A stretch of 64,000 nucleotides of DNA from NCBI GenBank assembly GCA_037126765.1, contig JBBCBC010000016.1, positions 17,658,728-17,722,727 on the forward strand, read 5' to 3'. This stretch comes from Stenogyne calaminthoides (taxonomy: Eukaryota > Streptophyta > Magnoliopsida > Lamiales > Lamiaceae). Both the position numbers and the translations under genes were made by a program. Under the pieces are notes generated by a model, which saw only the letters and a program-made list of their open reading frames with translations, was not told where the DNA came from and made no database searches. This document shows positions 23,057-34,160 of the stretch, in pieces. How positions within the stretch are numbered: the first letter of the stretch is position 1; every line of letters begins with the position of its first letter.

Positions 23057-23562
23057 TTGACTAGTGATGTCTTCAGCAATAAGAAAGTTGTTAGGAATAC
23101 AACAACCATCAACACAAACATAAGCATTTTAAGCTTATAATTAATCTTTAAAGATCCTCCACCTGCATGAGAGAGTGAATGAGTAGTTTTTTCGAAAAAC
23201 TTAGTAGGAATTATTCCTAACTGTATAACACTCAAATCAGCACCACTATCAATCATGGCAATAAAATCTTTCTTATAAGAATTATTTATAAGAAGAGAAA
23301 TCTTAGTATACCACTTCTGTGATATAACCATATTAATGGTAGATAAATGATTCTTCTCCATTTTAAAATTATCATCAATATCTAAATATTGTGAAAGAGT
23401 ATTATAGCTGGTTTCACAATCTTCAAATTTTTCTTTACCTTTCTCCATAAAAGAAAGAAGAACAGAAAGATCAGTATTCTGTTTTTGAAGTACTTTTACA
23501 TCAGTTTTGAGATTATTAATCTCATGGACTAAATCATTTAAAGTTACAGGATTATTTTTCAT
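23053..23562 (-). pseudogene. Caulimovirid aspartic protease region of pol
   Basis: I take ATG at 23562 as start because it overlaps the coat-protein stop (23552-23554) in an ATG...TAA arrangement usual for this family. An Asn/Lys-rich coiled-coil start is followed by the aspartic protease motif IAMIDSGADLSVIQ and then AGGGSLK. The frame shifts near 23050, before the RT piece. Confidence 0.82.
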
Positions 23563-24986
23563 ATTTTTTATCAATCTTTTTAGAAAGACTAGTTTTATTA
23601 TTGTCTTCATTCTTAAAAGAATCATGAAATTGTTCAATGATTTTATCTCTTAAACTAGAATCTTTAATATGTTTAAGAAATTCAAAAATATTATTATTAG
23701 TTAAGACACTAATATTCATATCTTGAAATTGACTCATAAGTTTATAAAACTCATTATCAATATTATTAACATTATCAGTATTACTGATACAATTAAGACA
23801 AGGTTTTCCAAGTATACAATCATTGCATTTCTCTTTTTCCGATTTAACAGAATTATCATCATCCGAAGAGGATTCAACAGAAGAACAGTCATTATAAGAC
23901 TTTTCTGATTCAGTATCATTATTAGGACTCATGACAATCTTAAAAAGAGTTTCTTTTAACTCTTTATTAATATCAAGATTTTTAATCTTATCCTTAGCAT
24001 AGCACTGATTAGCATAATGATTAGTCCTATTACATTTTTTACAAATAATTGTATCATATCTTCTCTTTTTGAAAGATTTTCTTTTACCTTTATTATTATC
24101 AAAATCTTTCTCTTTCTGTTTTGAAGAATTGTGTTTTCTTCTTTTATAATTAGATTTATGTTTTAAATCTCTTTTATTAGTTTTATACAAACTATTTTTA
24201 GGATTAGGATTATCTAATCCAAATTGGTCACAGAATTGACCTAATTGTTTTCTTTCTGTAAGATTATCTTTTTTAATTTGGTTTTTTAATTTGAGTTCAT
24301 TACAAAGATTTATTCCTTCCTGAACACAAACACTAATGATTTGACCAAAAGTATAAGACCTATAATGGATTGAATCAGAATCCTTTCTAAGAGTTTTCTT
24401 AACTCTTTCAGCAAATAAATTAGGAAGACCATCAACAAATTTATTTTTCCAAATATCCCGATTAAATCGGGGATCTCATAGATACGAGACAAGAAATTAT
24501 CTTTGTACCATCTAAAATCGAAGAAGAGTTTTACACCTCATATTTAAAAAAAGAAGGGTTCTAGTATTTTCATATTTATTGGTATATTGACCAGTAAAAT
24601 GATCCAAAATAGTAAGAATCAAAGAGTAAACCGCATTGGTTTTAGTTTCACCATTTTCAATTTTAATAGAATTAAAAATTTCCATTATATTTTGAGGAGT
24701 CAAATAATTATCCCACCAACCTTTAAGTTGACCGATAAAACCAGAAGTAATAGCATGCAAGATTAATATCATTGTTACCACAAGTTTGACAAGCAGAACT
24801 ATACATAAGCATGCGATGACATTGAGTGAAAATATGATTATCACTTCCACCATCAATATTCCATTCATAAATACCTTTTCCAGAATAAGAATTATTGAAA
24901 AAGTTTTTCTGTTCTTCATTAAGAACATCCATAGGAGTGGGTCTCTTATAATAATAAGTAGACATGGTAGGTCTATCAGATTTCAT
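23552..24986 (-). pseudogene. Caulimovirid coat protein with CCHC zinc knuckle
   Basis: Three frames make up the gene: 24986-24723 (start MKSDRPTMSTYYYKRPTP), 24928-24512 (with IGQLKGWWDNYLT, the conserved capsid core) and 24190-23552. The last has a very basic stretch, the zinc knuckle CKKCNRTNHYANQC (CX2CX4HX4C) and an acidic Ser/Asp tail with a second Cys cluster. The basic run plus knuckle is the RNA-binding end of caulimovirid capsids. At least two frameshifts, near 24800 and 24300, break it. The start is 16 bases after the stop of the preceding ORF. Confidence 0.85.
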
Positions 24987-25001
24987 TTCATTTTATTAAT
25001 A

Positions 25002-25739
25002 CTATCGAAGATTATTAAGACTACCATTATTGGGTTGAATAACATGATTATCAGTTAAATCATCATCTAAAGCTGAAATATTAAGATTTCTAAATTTATC
25101 AATAATAATCTTTTCTAAGTCAGAAATAGAAGCTTCAGTTTTAAAATCTTTTATCTCAATAGGAGATTGAATAGAAGAAGTTGTTTTAATAATAACATTA
25201 TTATTATTATTATCATTTTCAGATTTATTTTGAGAATCTATTTTAGAGATAATTTTATCAACTTTATCATGTAAAGAAATAATTTCTTCTCCAATAATAG
25301 ATGATAAAAGATTACAAAAATTATTTTGCTCAATCATCTGATTAATATGTTTAACAGTAATTTGTAAAACATCATTTTCAATGATTCTGGAGAATGGAAG
25401 AAAATTAAATATCCTTTCTCCTTTTTCAATTTGAAAAGGAACATGGGGAGGGTAAACCGATTTTTGTATACCACCAGAAATTATTTTATAATCTCTTTCG
25501 ATGACTGAAATATAATCAATATAAAAAGTTTTAATAAACCAAGGAACATAATAAGTAATTTCATTATGCTTTTTACAGAATTTATAAAAACTGTTAACAA
25601 AGTAATCTAAATCATCTTTTGAGAATGATTTAAAATACCAAATTCTAAACTTATCCCATTTAGGAATATTAAACTCATCATTAATATGGGCTCTAGTAAA
25701 AGAACCTTTAGAAAAATCTAAAAAGTTTGTAAAATCCAT
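25002..25739 (-). pseudogene. Caulimovirid small ORF between movement and coat proteins
   Basis: ATG at 25739 is chosen because it comes five bases after the movement-protein stop. The 245 residues are open to 25002. They start MDFTNFLDFSKGSFTRAHIN, hold VYPPHVPFQI in the middle and a predicted coiled coil (around IISLHDKVDKIISKID), then an Asn run. Its position and coiled coil are like the virion-associated proteins of caulimovirids, but sequence evidence for that is weak. I mark it as a pseudogene because it belongs to a dead copy, although this frame itself is intact. Confidence 0.6.
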
Positions 25740-25743
25740 AAAA

Positions 25744-26816
25744 TTAAATTTTAAAGTTACAATCCGAAATTGTTTCGGGATCAAATTCATCTTTGTGAAT
25801 AATATTATTTTCATTAATAATAATTTTCTCATTGTTATAATTATCATTTTTATAATGAGTATTATCTCTATAAGAGGAAGTAGAAGCTCGGATTCTTGAG
25901 GGAAATTCTACTTCATAATCCAAAGGAGATATAAAAGAATGACTAGACATTGATCTAGTATGAGAATTCGAATGTCTTCTTTGATTATTTTGAAAACCAA
26001 TATTAATAATACCATCATTACTTTGAGTAATATGTTTAAAATCACTATTTATAATAGGATTTTTAGGAACAGATTGTTCTATTATCCAATTTTCAGGAAA
26101 AATAATTTCTTCCCATTTAATGGATCTTCTGGTAGTAATATTAGATTTTCCAAAATTACTTTCTATAAGAATAGTCTCATTATTATATTTCTCAATTCTC
26201 TTACACATAGGATTGAGTGTAAATAAAGGCTTATAATAAATACGATAACAGATACACATAACCTCTGTACCTGGTATGTAATTATAACCATGAGTTTTAA
26301 CATTTAATGTTAAGGCTTCTAAAATATTATTATCAGATAAAGATAGAGATAAATTAGGATATGCGTCAAAATAGACAGGTCCTAAAGCCAAACTAGACTC
26401 TATAATTCCCATTAAAGATTGTCTCCAATTAAGATTTCTACCATCCCTAAGAGAAGCTAGAAAAAACTTTCACGGTAAACCATTTAAGGTAAGTGGTCTA
26501 AAAAGCGACTTAACACAACCAATATGTAAGAACTTATGAGTTCTTTTGTAAGGTAAAATATCATTTTTACTAAGCAATTTAATAACCATCTCTTCTTCAT
26601 GAAGAGGTATAGAGGATTCAAGGTTTTAACAATTTGTTTAAAACCTATTTTTTCAAAAGCTCCTAATTTATAAACCATTTTAGGCTCAATTTTAGGAATA
26701 GTCCATTTATTCAATAGATCAAGATTTTCACGAATATCATATTCCTGAGTCATACTGTTCTTAACAGTATCCTTCAATCGGAACAGATTCATAAGAATCA
26801 AGATGTATTGAATCAT
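25744..26816 (-). pseudogene. Caulimovirid movement protein (30K superfamily)
   Basis: The N-terminal piece (26816-26484) is open but frameshifted within. The C-terminal piece (26412-25744) has ALGPVYFDAYPNLSLSLSD, then LTLNVKTHGYNYIPG and YRIYYKPLFTLNP, the core of the caulimovirid movement proteins that form plasmodesmal tubules. It ends in an Asn/Ser-rich tail. The break lies near 26450. It is the first gene after the primer-binding site, and part of it recurs inverted at 18643-18926. Confidence 0.85.
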
Positions 26817-26851
26817 GATACCATATAACTTATATATACCCTATTTCTCAT

Positions 26852-26863
26852 GCTCTGATACCA
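26852..26863 (-). promoter_or_regulatory. Caulimovirid primer-binding site
   Basis: The minus strand reads TGGTATCAGAGC, complementary to the 3' end of plant initiator tRNA-Met, where minus-strand DNA synthesis starts. It fixes nucleotide 1 of the viral genome. Confidence 0.9.
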
Positions 26864-26867
26864 AATT

Positions 26868-26870
<3 letters not shown>

Positions 26871-26904
<34 letters not shown>
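26871..26904. repeat. (TA)n microsatellite at the integration edge
   Basis: Seventeen TA/AT units directly flank the start of the caulimovirid copy. TA-rich repeats have been noted at integration sites of such viruses in plants. Confidence 0.9.
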
Positions 26905-26908
<4 letters not shown>

Positions 26909-27374
26909 AAAATAGAGTACTAAATTATAAAATAACAATGGAGAAATAGAATGAACATATTACCTTGCAACTAAATTAAGAAGGAAAAATATCAATAGCA
27001 AGAAGTGAGAGTCTGCAAAACGTCTTCTGCTTGAGAGAGAAATCTTTTTTTTTAATGAAAGAGAGATGAACTGATAATTTATGTTTGAGGGAGATAATGA
27101 GAGAAAGAAAAAAAAAACATTTAATTAAGTTTGAAAATGTCGTTTCCTTTTAGAATTATTAGGAAATGTCATTGAAAAATCATGGGAGAGTTAATTGGAA
27201 TGGTTCTTAGGGATTGAGAAATAAATTAGGGTTGATTATTAATTTAAAATTTAAAATTATTGGCAATTAAGAAATTTTTGTAACGGGTATTACAATTTGT
27301 TCACCCACTCCACTTTTACCAAAATTATATCCAAACTGCTTTTACAAGTACTGTTGGGACGGTACCATGTAAAT
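26905..27374. other. AT-rich spacer
   Basis: No coding frame or repeat terminus seen. An A/G-rich stretch lies at 27045-27120. Confidence 0.5.
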
Positions 27375-27757
27375 TTCCTACCTAGAAGAGGAAGAGGAAT
27401 GTCGAAGAAATGACCTCATACATGAAATTGGTGAAATTCTCGATCTCTCTCGCATCACCTCTTTCGCTCATGCCCGCCCTTTAATCCTCGGATCTAATGG
27501 AGTTGAAATTCCCAGCAATACAGATTTGAGCTTTCTGGTTATGTTCAATCACACAATTAATTGCATTCCACAATTCAAGTTTTTCTGAATTATCGCACGA
27601 CGCGTAAACATTAATCAGGCAGCACTTCGACCCATCTTCTCTCCAATACCCATTCGCCACAAAAAGCCATTAGCGTACCAGGAAAGAGTGCAACAAAATA
27701 ACTTCTTATCTCAAATAGTTAAAATTCCACCTGATTTTTCAGTGGCGTCTTTAAGAC
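27375..27757 (-). pseudogene. L1-type LINE endonuclease fragment
   Basis: The minus strand gives the apurinic-type endonuclease motifs of plant L1 ORF2: TEKSGGILTI (usually SGGILSIWD), then LINVYASCDNSEK-like and IAGNFNSIRSEDRRAG-like phrases with stops between. About 125 codons remain. The right edge touches the Copia pol fragment at about 27745. Confidence 0.75.
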
Positions 27758-29800
27758 TGTTTATAGGGTACCCCCAAAAGGAATGAAAGGGTGCATGTTC
27801 TATGGTCCTGAAGATCAAAATGTGGTAATCAGTACGCACTTTAGATTTTTGGAAGAAGACTATATGAACGATAGAAAGCCCAGAAGTGAGATTATCTTAG
27901 ACGAGCCAAGAGGGCTTACCTCAATGCCAACTGTACAAGTTGACATACCAAGCGACACACTTACACAAGCGGAATCTCGTCGTAGTGGGAGGGTTGTTAG
28001 GCAGCCTGAGAGATTCATGGAGATAAGAGAGTCATCGGACTTGGTCCCCGGTGAAGATGAATCGGACCCATGAACATATAGTGAGGCAATCCAAGAGAAG
28101 GATGCGGATTCTTGGCAAACAACAATGGAAGTTGAGATGGGTTCTATGGATCACAATAAGGTGTGGGAGCTAGTCGAACCACTTAATGGGGTTAAACCCA
28201 TTGGATGTATGTGGGTATACAAGAGGAAAAGAGGATCGAATGGGAAGGTAGAGACCTTTAAGGCTAGACTTGTGGCAAAATGGGTACACTCAGAAAGAAG
28301 GGATCGATTATGAGGAAACCTTTTCACTTGTAGCCATGCTTAAGTCCATCCATATTCCCTTATCGATAGCTGTACATCTCGATTTTGAGATCTACAAGAG
28401 GAAAAGAGGATCGGACGGGAAGGTGGGGACCTTCAAGGCTAGACTTGTGGCAAAAGGGTACACTCAGAAAAGAAGGGATATAATATGAGGAAACAATTTC
28501 ACTTGTAGTCATGCTAAAGTCTATCCGTATTCTCTTGTCGATAGTTGTACATCTCAATTTTTAGATCTGGCAAATGGATGTCAAGACAGCTTTCCTCAAC
28601 GAAGTCTTGAAGAAGAAATCTATATGCAACAGCCCGAAGGCTTTGTTGAAAAAGGCCAAGAACATCTAGTTTGCAAGCTCAAGAAGTCTTTCTACGGACT
28701 GAAGCAAGCATCCCGTGCTTGGAACCAATGTTTTGATCAAGTATAAACTCTTACGAGTTTGATCAAAAGGAATTCGAGAGTTGTGTGCATAGAAAGCGTG
28801 TCGGAACTGCCTTGGTATTCTTAGTACTATACGTGGACGACATTCTGCTCATCAGAGACGATGTAAAGGTGTTGTCAGACGTAAGGGCATGGCTGTCAAA
28901 ACAGTTTGATATGAAGGACTTAGGGAAAGCCGGTCACATCCTTGGGATCAAGATCACTCCAGATCGGAAGAAAAGAATGATAAGCTTATCACAAGCTTCA
29001 TACATAGATATTGTCTTGAAGCGATTCAGCATGCAAGATTTCAAGAAGGGTTTTGTACCCTTCAGGCATGGAATCCATCTATCCAAAGAAATGTGCCGTA
29101 AGACACAAGACGAGATAGATGACATGAAAAACGTTCCCTATGTTTTGGCTATCGGAAGTCTTATGTATGCAATGTTGTGCACGAGACCTGATATCTTGGC
29201 ATGGTAGCGAGATATCAGAGTAACCCAGGGAAAGAACATTCGACTGCAGTTAAAACATTTTGAAGTATCTGAAGAGAACTCGTGATAGAATGTTGGTTTA
29301 TAAATCAGACAGTCTGATTCCTGTCGGTTACATGGACTCGGATTTCCAATCAGACTTAGATTCAAGAAAATCTACCTCAGGTAGTGTGTTTTGCATGGGT
29401 GGAGGAGCCATGACATGGAGAAGCGTTAAGCAGAAATGCATCGCAGATTCTACCATGGAAGCAGAATACGTAGCTGCTTGTGAAGCAGCGAAAGAAGTGG
29501 TTTGGCTCAAGAACTTCCTAGTGGACTTGGACGTAGTTCCGGATTTGCCCCATCACGATTTACTGTGATAATGCCAAAGCAGTTGCAAATTCAAGGGAAC
29601 CAAGAGCCCACAAGGCCAGTAAACACATTGAAAGGAAATACCATCTTATATGAGAAATTGTTAAGAAAGGAGATAGAGAGGTGGCAAAGATCGTGTCGGA
29701 AGACAACCTAGCAGATCCATTCACAAAGGGTCTGCCTTAGAATACATTCGAGAGACATGTGGAAGGAATGGGTGTCAAGAGCGTTGCCAATCTGCTTTGA
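27745..29800 (+). pseudogene. B-family Copia pol, 3' half (integrase end, RT, RNase H)
   Basis: The fragment is colinear with 37700-39572 of the full B element. It starts in the integrase C-terminal region (FYGPEDQNVVISTHF), passes the linker with RRSGRVVRQPERFM, and enters RT at VWELVEPLNGVKPIGC. A 175-bp tandem duplication then repeats the first RT segment (28218-28392, 28393-28566). The RT palm motif YVDDILL is at 28830, and RNase H has DSDFQSDLDSRKSTSGS, CIADSTMEAEYVAA and the end ADP-FTKG. Stops and frameshifts are spread throughout. Gag, protease and integrase core are absent. Confidence 0.88.
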
Positions 29801-29912
29801 GTATAAGTGGGAGAGATATTATTAGGTTCATGTAGGTGACATTAGATGTCACGTAGAACATGAGATATGATGTAGTATACTTAAAAATAGACTTTGAGTA
29901 TAAATGAGAGAT

Positions 29913-31138
29913 TGTTGGGGTTATGCTGGAAAGTATACTTTTACTTTGTATAACCAAACTGAATTTCTGTCTTATTTGCTTAAATAAATTATTTATCACT
30001 GTTGTTTTAAATATGATTGAATGTTACATATATTTACTGCATACTTGTTCAATAAATAGTACATGTTACATTGTAGTTAATTTAGTGCTACTAGATCACA
30101 GAAGATTAAATTAACAGTTCCTCGTAACAAAATACAAGAATTCACAACCCAGATGGAAATGAACAATCCATCGTGAAAGGTTGAAGTGCAAGGCTCAGAT
30201 TGTCTTGTCTTGACCAAGAGATTGCACTAGTGCATTATGATGCGCTGAATAGGACCTACAAGAGGATAAATTCTTCAGTGCTGAATATAGAAGAATTAGA
30301 CCTCAATGGTTCGTTATTTCTTAATCCCCGTCCCTTAAATAGGATCGTGTGGAATTAATAATTATTGCTTTGACGTATAACGAGTAAAGAATCAATGTGA
30401 TTCAATACTTTATATCTTGGGAAATATTATTAGTTACATGACGATTGCTAAGATTTAATACGGAGAATCGTGTGCAAGTACGTCTTGCGTGATTTGTCCC
30501 CTTGGGAGGCTCATGAGTTTTATCATACTAAATTTTGCAAGTGTTATTAGTTTTCGGTATAGATAATAATGTTGAGCCGTTCCTAATCCAAGGAAAAAGA
30601 TATTAATTAAAATAAAGCTATTAAGTGATTTGAATTAATAAATGGACTGGATAATCTTAAACACGGAAAATAATAACCGGGAGTCATATTAACAGTAATA
30701 TGGGTTAAGATGGATAGTGCAATATTATTTATGTAGTGGGATTAATTAATATTTATGGGCTTGAATAATATTATGGCTCAATATTGATAATTCAAGGTCT
30801 ATTGGAAGGTCCAATCTTAATTCTCCTAAAGGCCCCTCAAGTAGCCCAAAGATAAAGTCCAATAACTAAAAAAGGTGATTAAAATAAAATAAATTAATGT
30901 TGCCTATATTTCCCATTAATTTTAAAAATAATTAAAGGAAGAAAGATAAAAGATTTTCTTAATTTTCTTGGAAATTTTTTATGGAATATCTATTCTTGGA
31001 ATACAAGATTATCTCATAAATTCAAAAAAAAGTCAAAGATCCTATTTCTTCCCTATTTAATTGAATTTTTCGAAAATTCCATTGTAATTAGGAGGAGAAG
31101 ATTTTGTTGGGAGATATTTTGGGAAATAGAATATATTG
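29913..31138 (+). repeat. B-family Copia LTR, 3' end missing
   Basis: It starts TGTTGGGGTTATGCTGG, preceded by a polypurine-like AATGAGAGA, and matches LTR 32299-34160 at lower identity for about 1.2 kb. It breaks at 31138 where D-family sequence begins. The fragment at 487-976 is an inverted copy of its first part. Confidence 0.85.
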
Positions 31139-31284
31139 TGTTGGAAAATTTTTAGTTTCGATGGAAGTTCCAAAACAGATAATGTAATAGGACCAGTCAG
31201 ACCTGTGTGTTGTTATCTGTCTGTTTACTTTTGATTATCTTTTTTTCTGATTAACTGTTTTGGTTCCATCAAAAAGGGGGAAAT
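31139..31284 (+). repeat. D-family LTR stub plus internal 3' end with polypurine tract
   Basis: Bases 31139-31204 (TGTTGGAAAATTTTTAG onward) match the first 66 bases of the LTR at 31285. After them come 80 bases ending CATCAAAAAGGGGGAAA (polypurine tract 31271-31283). The internal region of this element has thus been cut out almost completely. Confidence 0.75.
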
Positions 31285-31786
31285 TGTTGAGAAATTTGTA
31301 GTTTCGATGGAAGTTCCAAAACAAATAATGTGACAGGACCAGTCAGACCTATTAGCTGACTGATGATCTAGATAGTAGATAGGATGACCAGCTGAAATGT
31401 ATAGACAACTGAAGGAACAGATAGGTCACATATTGAGGGGGAACTCAATATGTATAGGTTAAGTCTTGAAGATCAAAAGATCAGTTTACTCGAAAGATCA
31501 GATATGCTGAAGATCTGGTGATTGAAGCAGATAAGCCGAGAATCCGATAAGCAGAAGAGTTCAAGACAGAAGACCATCCAGAAGACCTACATCAGATGAC
31601 AACAAGAAAAGTTTAGTAAGTTGTGCTAAGACAACTTTCGAGCAGAAGACCTAAATCAGGTAGACAGATCAGTGTTCGATCTGGTCTATGTCAACTCCAT
31701 CAGGTAACTACTTCATTGTTACCTAGTACAAGGAAAGTGTTCAGAGAAGAAGAATGCCAACCTTGTTGCTTATTCAAGTACTGCGA
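31285..31786 (+). repeat. D-family LTR, first 502 bp (continues at 63498)
   Basis: The LTR starts TGTTGAGAAATTTGTAG behind a polypurine tract. It is interrupted at 31786 by element E with target duplication TGCGA, and resumes at 63498. The tract AAAAAGGGGG is also used by the S family, so D is probably another Sirevirus-type element. Confidence 0.75.
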
Positions 31787-32221
31787 TGTTAATGTTAGTG
31801 TTCTAGAGACAATCCTTTGTAAGGACATAATATTCAGTATTGGTTTAATATTATTATTTGTTAAATATTAAATGTATGACGTTACACTCATTAGAATATT
31901 ATGTTTGATTGTTTGCATTTATTCTTATATGTGTTCTCATGAATCACTGTTGTCATTGAGTGTATGAGAACTCAGATGACTTAAGCACGATTCTTAAATA
32001 GCCCCAATCGAGGATCATCAAGAAAGGGATATTGATGATGCAATGGAGATTGGTGTGCGATCGGCATCATACTACGAGATACTAGGTATATCATGATGGA
32101 TGCACAAATACCTTAGAGGATATTGGTATACCCATCCGAGAAACTGTTTGATGTAGTTCCACTATATATGTCTACGGGTGTCTCGGTTAGTGGGAGCGAT
32201 GCGATACTCCTTTGACTTGAG
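31787..32221 (+). repeat. Element E 5' LTR, piece 1
   Basis: It starts TGTTAATGTTAGTG and aligns with 61901-62369 of the 3' LTR. It stops at CTTGAGGT (32221), where B-element internal sequence begins. About 140 bp that should follow (62370-62507 of the 3' LTR) are missing. It lacks a 40-bp stretch near 62190 of the other LTR. Confidence 0.88.
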
Positions 32222-32298
32222 GTGACATTAGATGTCACGGACTACGCGAGACGTGTTGTAGTATACTTAAAAGCAGACTTTGAGTATAAGTGGGAGAT

Positions 32299-34160
32299 TG
32301 TTGGGGATTATACTGAAAAGTATGCTTTTTACTTTGTATAATCGAAACTGAATTTCCAGACTTATTTACTGAAATAAATTATTTATCACTGATGCTTTAA
32401 ATATGATTGAATGTTATATATATTTCTTTGCATAACTGCTCAATAATTAAATGCGTGTTACATCAGTAGTTAATTTAGTGATACCAGATCACAGAAGATT
32501 AAATTAACAGATCCTTGTAACTAAAAGTACGCCATTCACGACCTAGATGGAAATGAACAACCATCGCGAAAGGTTGAGGTGTAAGGCTCAGATTGGTTTG
32601 TCTTGACCAAGAGATTACACTAGTGCATGACTGATGCGCTGAATAGGACCTTTGAGGAGGATAAATTCTTCAGAACTGAACAAGGAAGAATTAGACCTCA
32701 GTGGTTCGTTGTTTCTTAACCTTCGTCCCTTAAATAGGATCACGTGGGATTGGTAACTATTGCTTTGACTTATCATGGGTAGCGAATCAGAGAGATTCAA
32801 TACTTTTTATCTTGGGCAATATTATTGGTCACATGTGATTGCTAAGATTTAATACGAAGAATCGTGTGCAAGTACGCTTGCTTGATTTGCCCCTTTGGGA
32901 GGTTCATAAGTTTTATCATACCAAATCTTGCAAGTGGAATTAGTTTCCGGTATGGATAATAATGTTGAACCGTTCCTCGACCAAGGACAAAAGATATTAA
33001 TTAACGGAAAGCTATTTCAGTGGCTTGAATTAATTAATGGGCTAGATAATCTTAAACACGGGAAATAATGACCGGGAGCCATATTGATTTGTAATATGGG
33101 TTAAGATGGATAGTCTTGAATATTAATTATGTAGTGGGATTAATTAATATTTATGGGCTTGAATTATATTGTGGCTCAATATTAGATATTCAAGATCCAT
33201 TAGAAGGTCCAATCTTAATTCTCCTAAAGGCCCCCTGAGTAGCCCAACATATAGTCCAATAACTGAAAAGGTGATTAAAATAAAATAAATATTGTTGCTT
33301 AATATTTCTCTAATTAATTCAAAATTATGGATAAAAAGAGGAGAAAAGATTTTCTCTCAATTTTGTTATGGAATGAAGATATGTATTCTTGGAATACAAG
33401 ATTGTCTCATTAAATTCAAGAAATCTCCCACTTGGTTATACATAATGAAATTTCAAAATTTTGGAAATATAGTGGGCAAGAAAGATTTTCTTGATTTTCT
33501 TGAAAAGATATTATGGAAGATATGTATTTCTTGAAATACAAGAATATCTCATAAATTCAAGAAGATCCAAATCTTGGATTCTTGCATCATCAAATTTTTC
33601 AAAAATAATGCCATAAAATAGAGGAGGTGGAATTTTGTGGAATATTTTAATTATGGAAAAAAAAGAATATATGGGATATATTCAAGATTTCTTGGTGACC
33701 AAGAAAAGTCTTTTCCCACATTGAAAAATCACTAAAATTTCGTTCACCCTCCCTCCTATAAATAGGGGATGATTAGTTCATTCCCAAGTACAATTCCATG
33801 TGCTGGAAATATTAGCAAATCCACGAAAGTGGTGCAACAAAGTTTATTTTTTTCTTTTTGTTAATTGTTCATGAGTATCCTTCCAATCGGATTGTCGAAA
33901 GCAAGGGCTAAGGGAATACTTGGGAAGTCCTTTTGGTTAGTCCGTCCGACCGAAGTCACTGCCATCTCGAGAGGTACGTTCACGTAAACCCGTAGATTCC
34001 GCATGCGTAGGTTTTACGTGGCTTTTTATATGCATGATATGTTGTTGCAATTATTATTTGAATTAATATATGATTAATTCATGCTAGTAATAATTAATGA
34101 ATTAAATTTGTATTTAAATATTCACCCCGAATAGATCTCAATGCAACTCATTCCCCAACA
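32299..34160 (+). repeat. B element 5' LTR
   Basis: It runs from TGTTGGGGATTATACTG to CTCATTCCCCAACA. The TATA box is CTATAAATAGGGG (33757-33764). It keeps TACTGAAAAG, AACTGAATTTCCAG and TTTACTGAAAT where the 3' LTR has altered strings. Confidence 0.93.

Larger units (their letters stand above)
18927..26870 (-). mobile_element. Endogenous caulimovirid (pararetrovirus) copy, about one genome length
   Basis: Read on the minus strand, the copy opens at a tRNA-Met primer-binding site (26863-26852). It runs through movement protein, small ORF, coat protein with zinc knuckle, aspartic protease, RT and RNase H, a last ORF, then a TATA box and leader, and ends at TTAATTTGGTA (18937-18927), the first bases of the same primer-binding site. 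The span of 7.9 kb equals a caulimovirid genome. Every large gene has stops or frameshifts, so this is a dead relic. The gene order with separate ORFs is unlike badnaviruses; the genus is not assigned. Confidence 0.9.

Noticed and set aside
21437..26226. Plus-strand frames opposite the caulimovirid genes
   Set aside because: Low-complexity Ile/Asn-rich antisense frames; all viral motifs are on the minus strand.
31104..31115. TGTTGGGAGATA as an S LTR start
   Set aside because: Flanking bases align with the interior of the B-family LTR (33620-33680) and nothing S-like follows.
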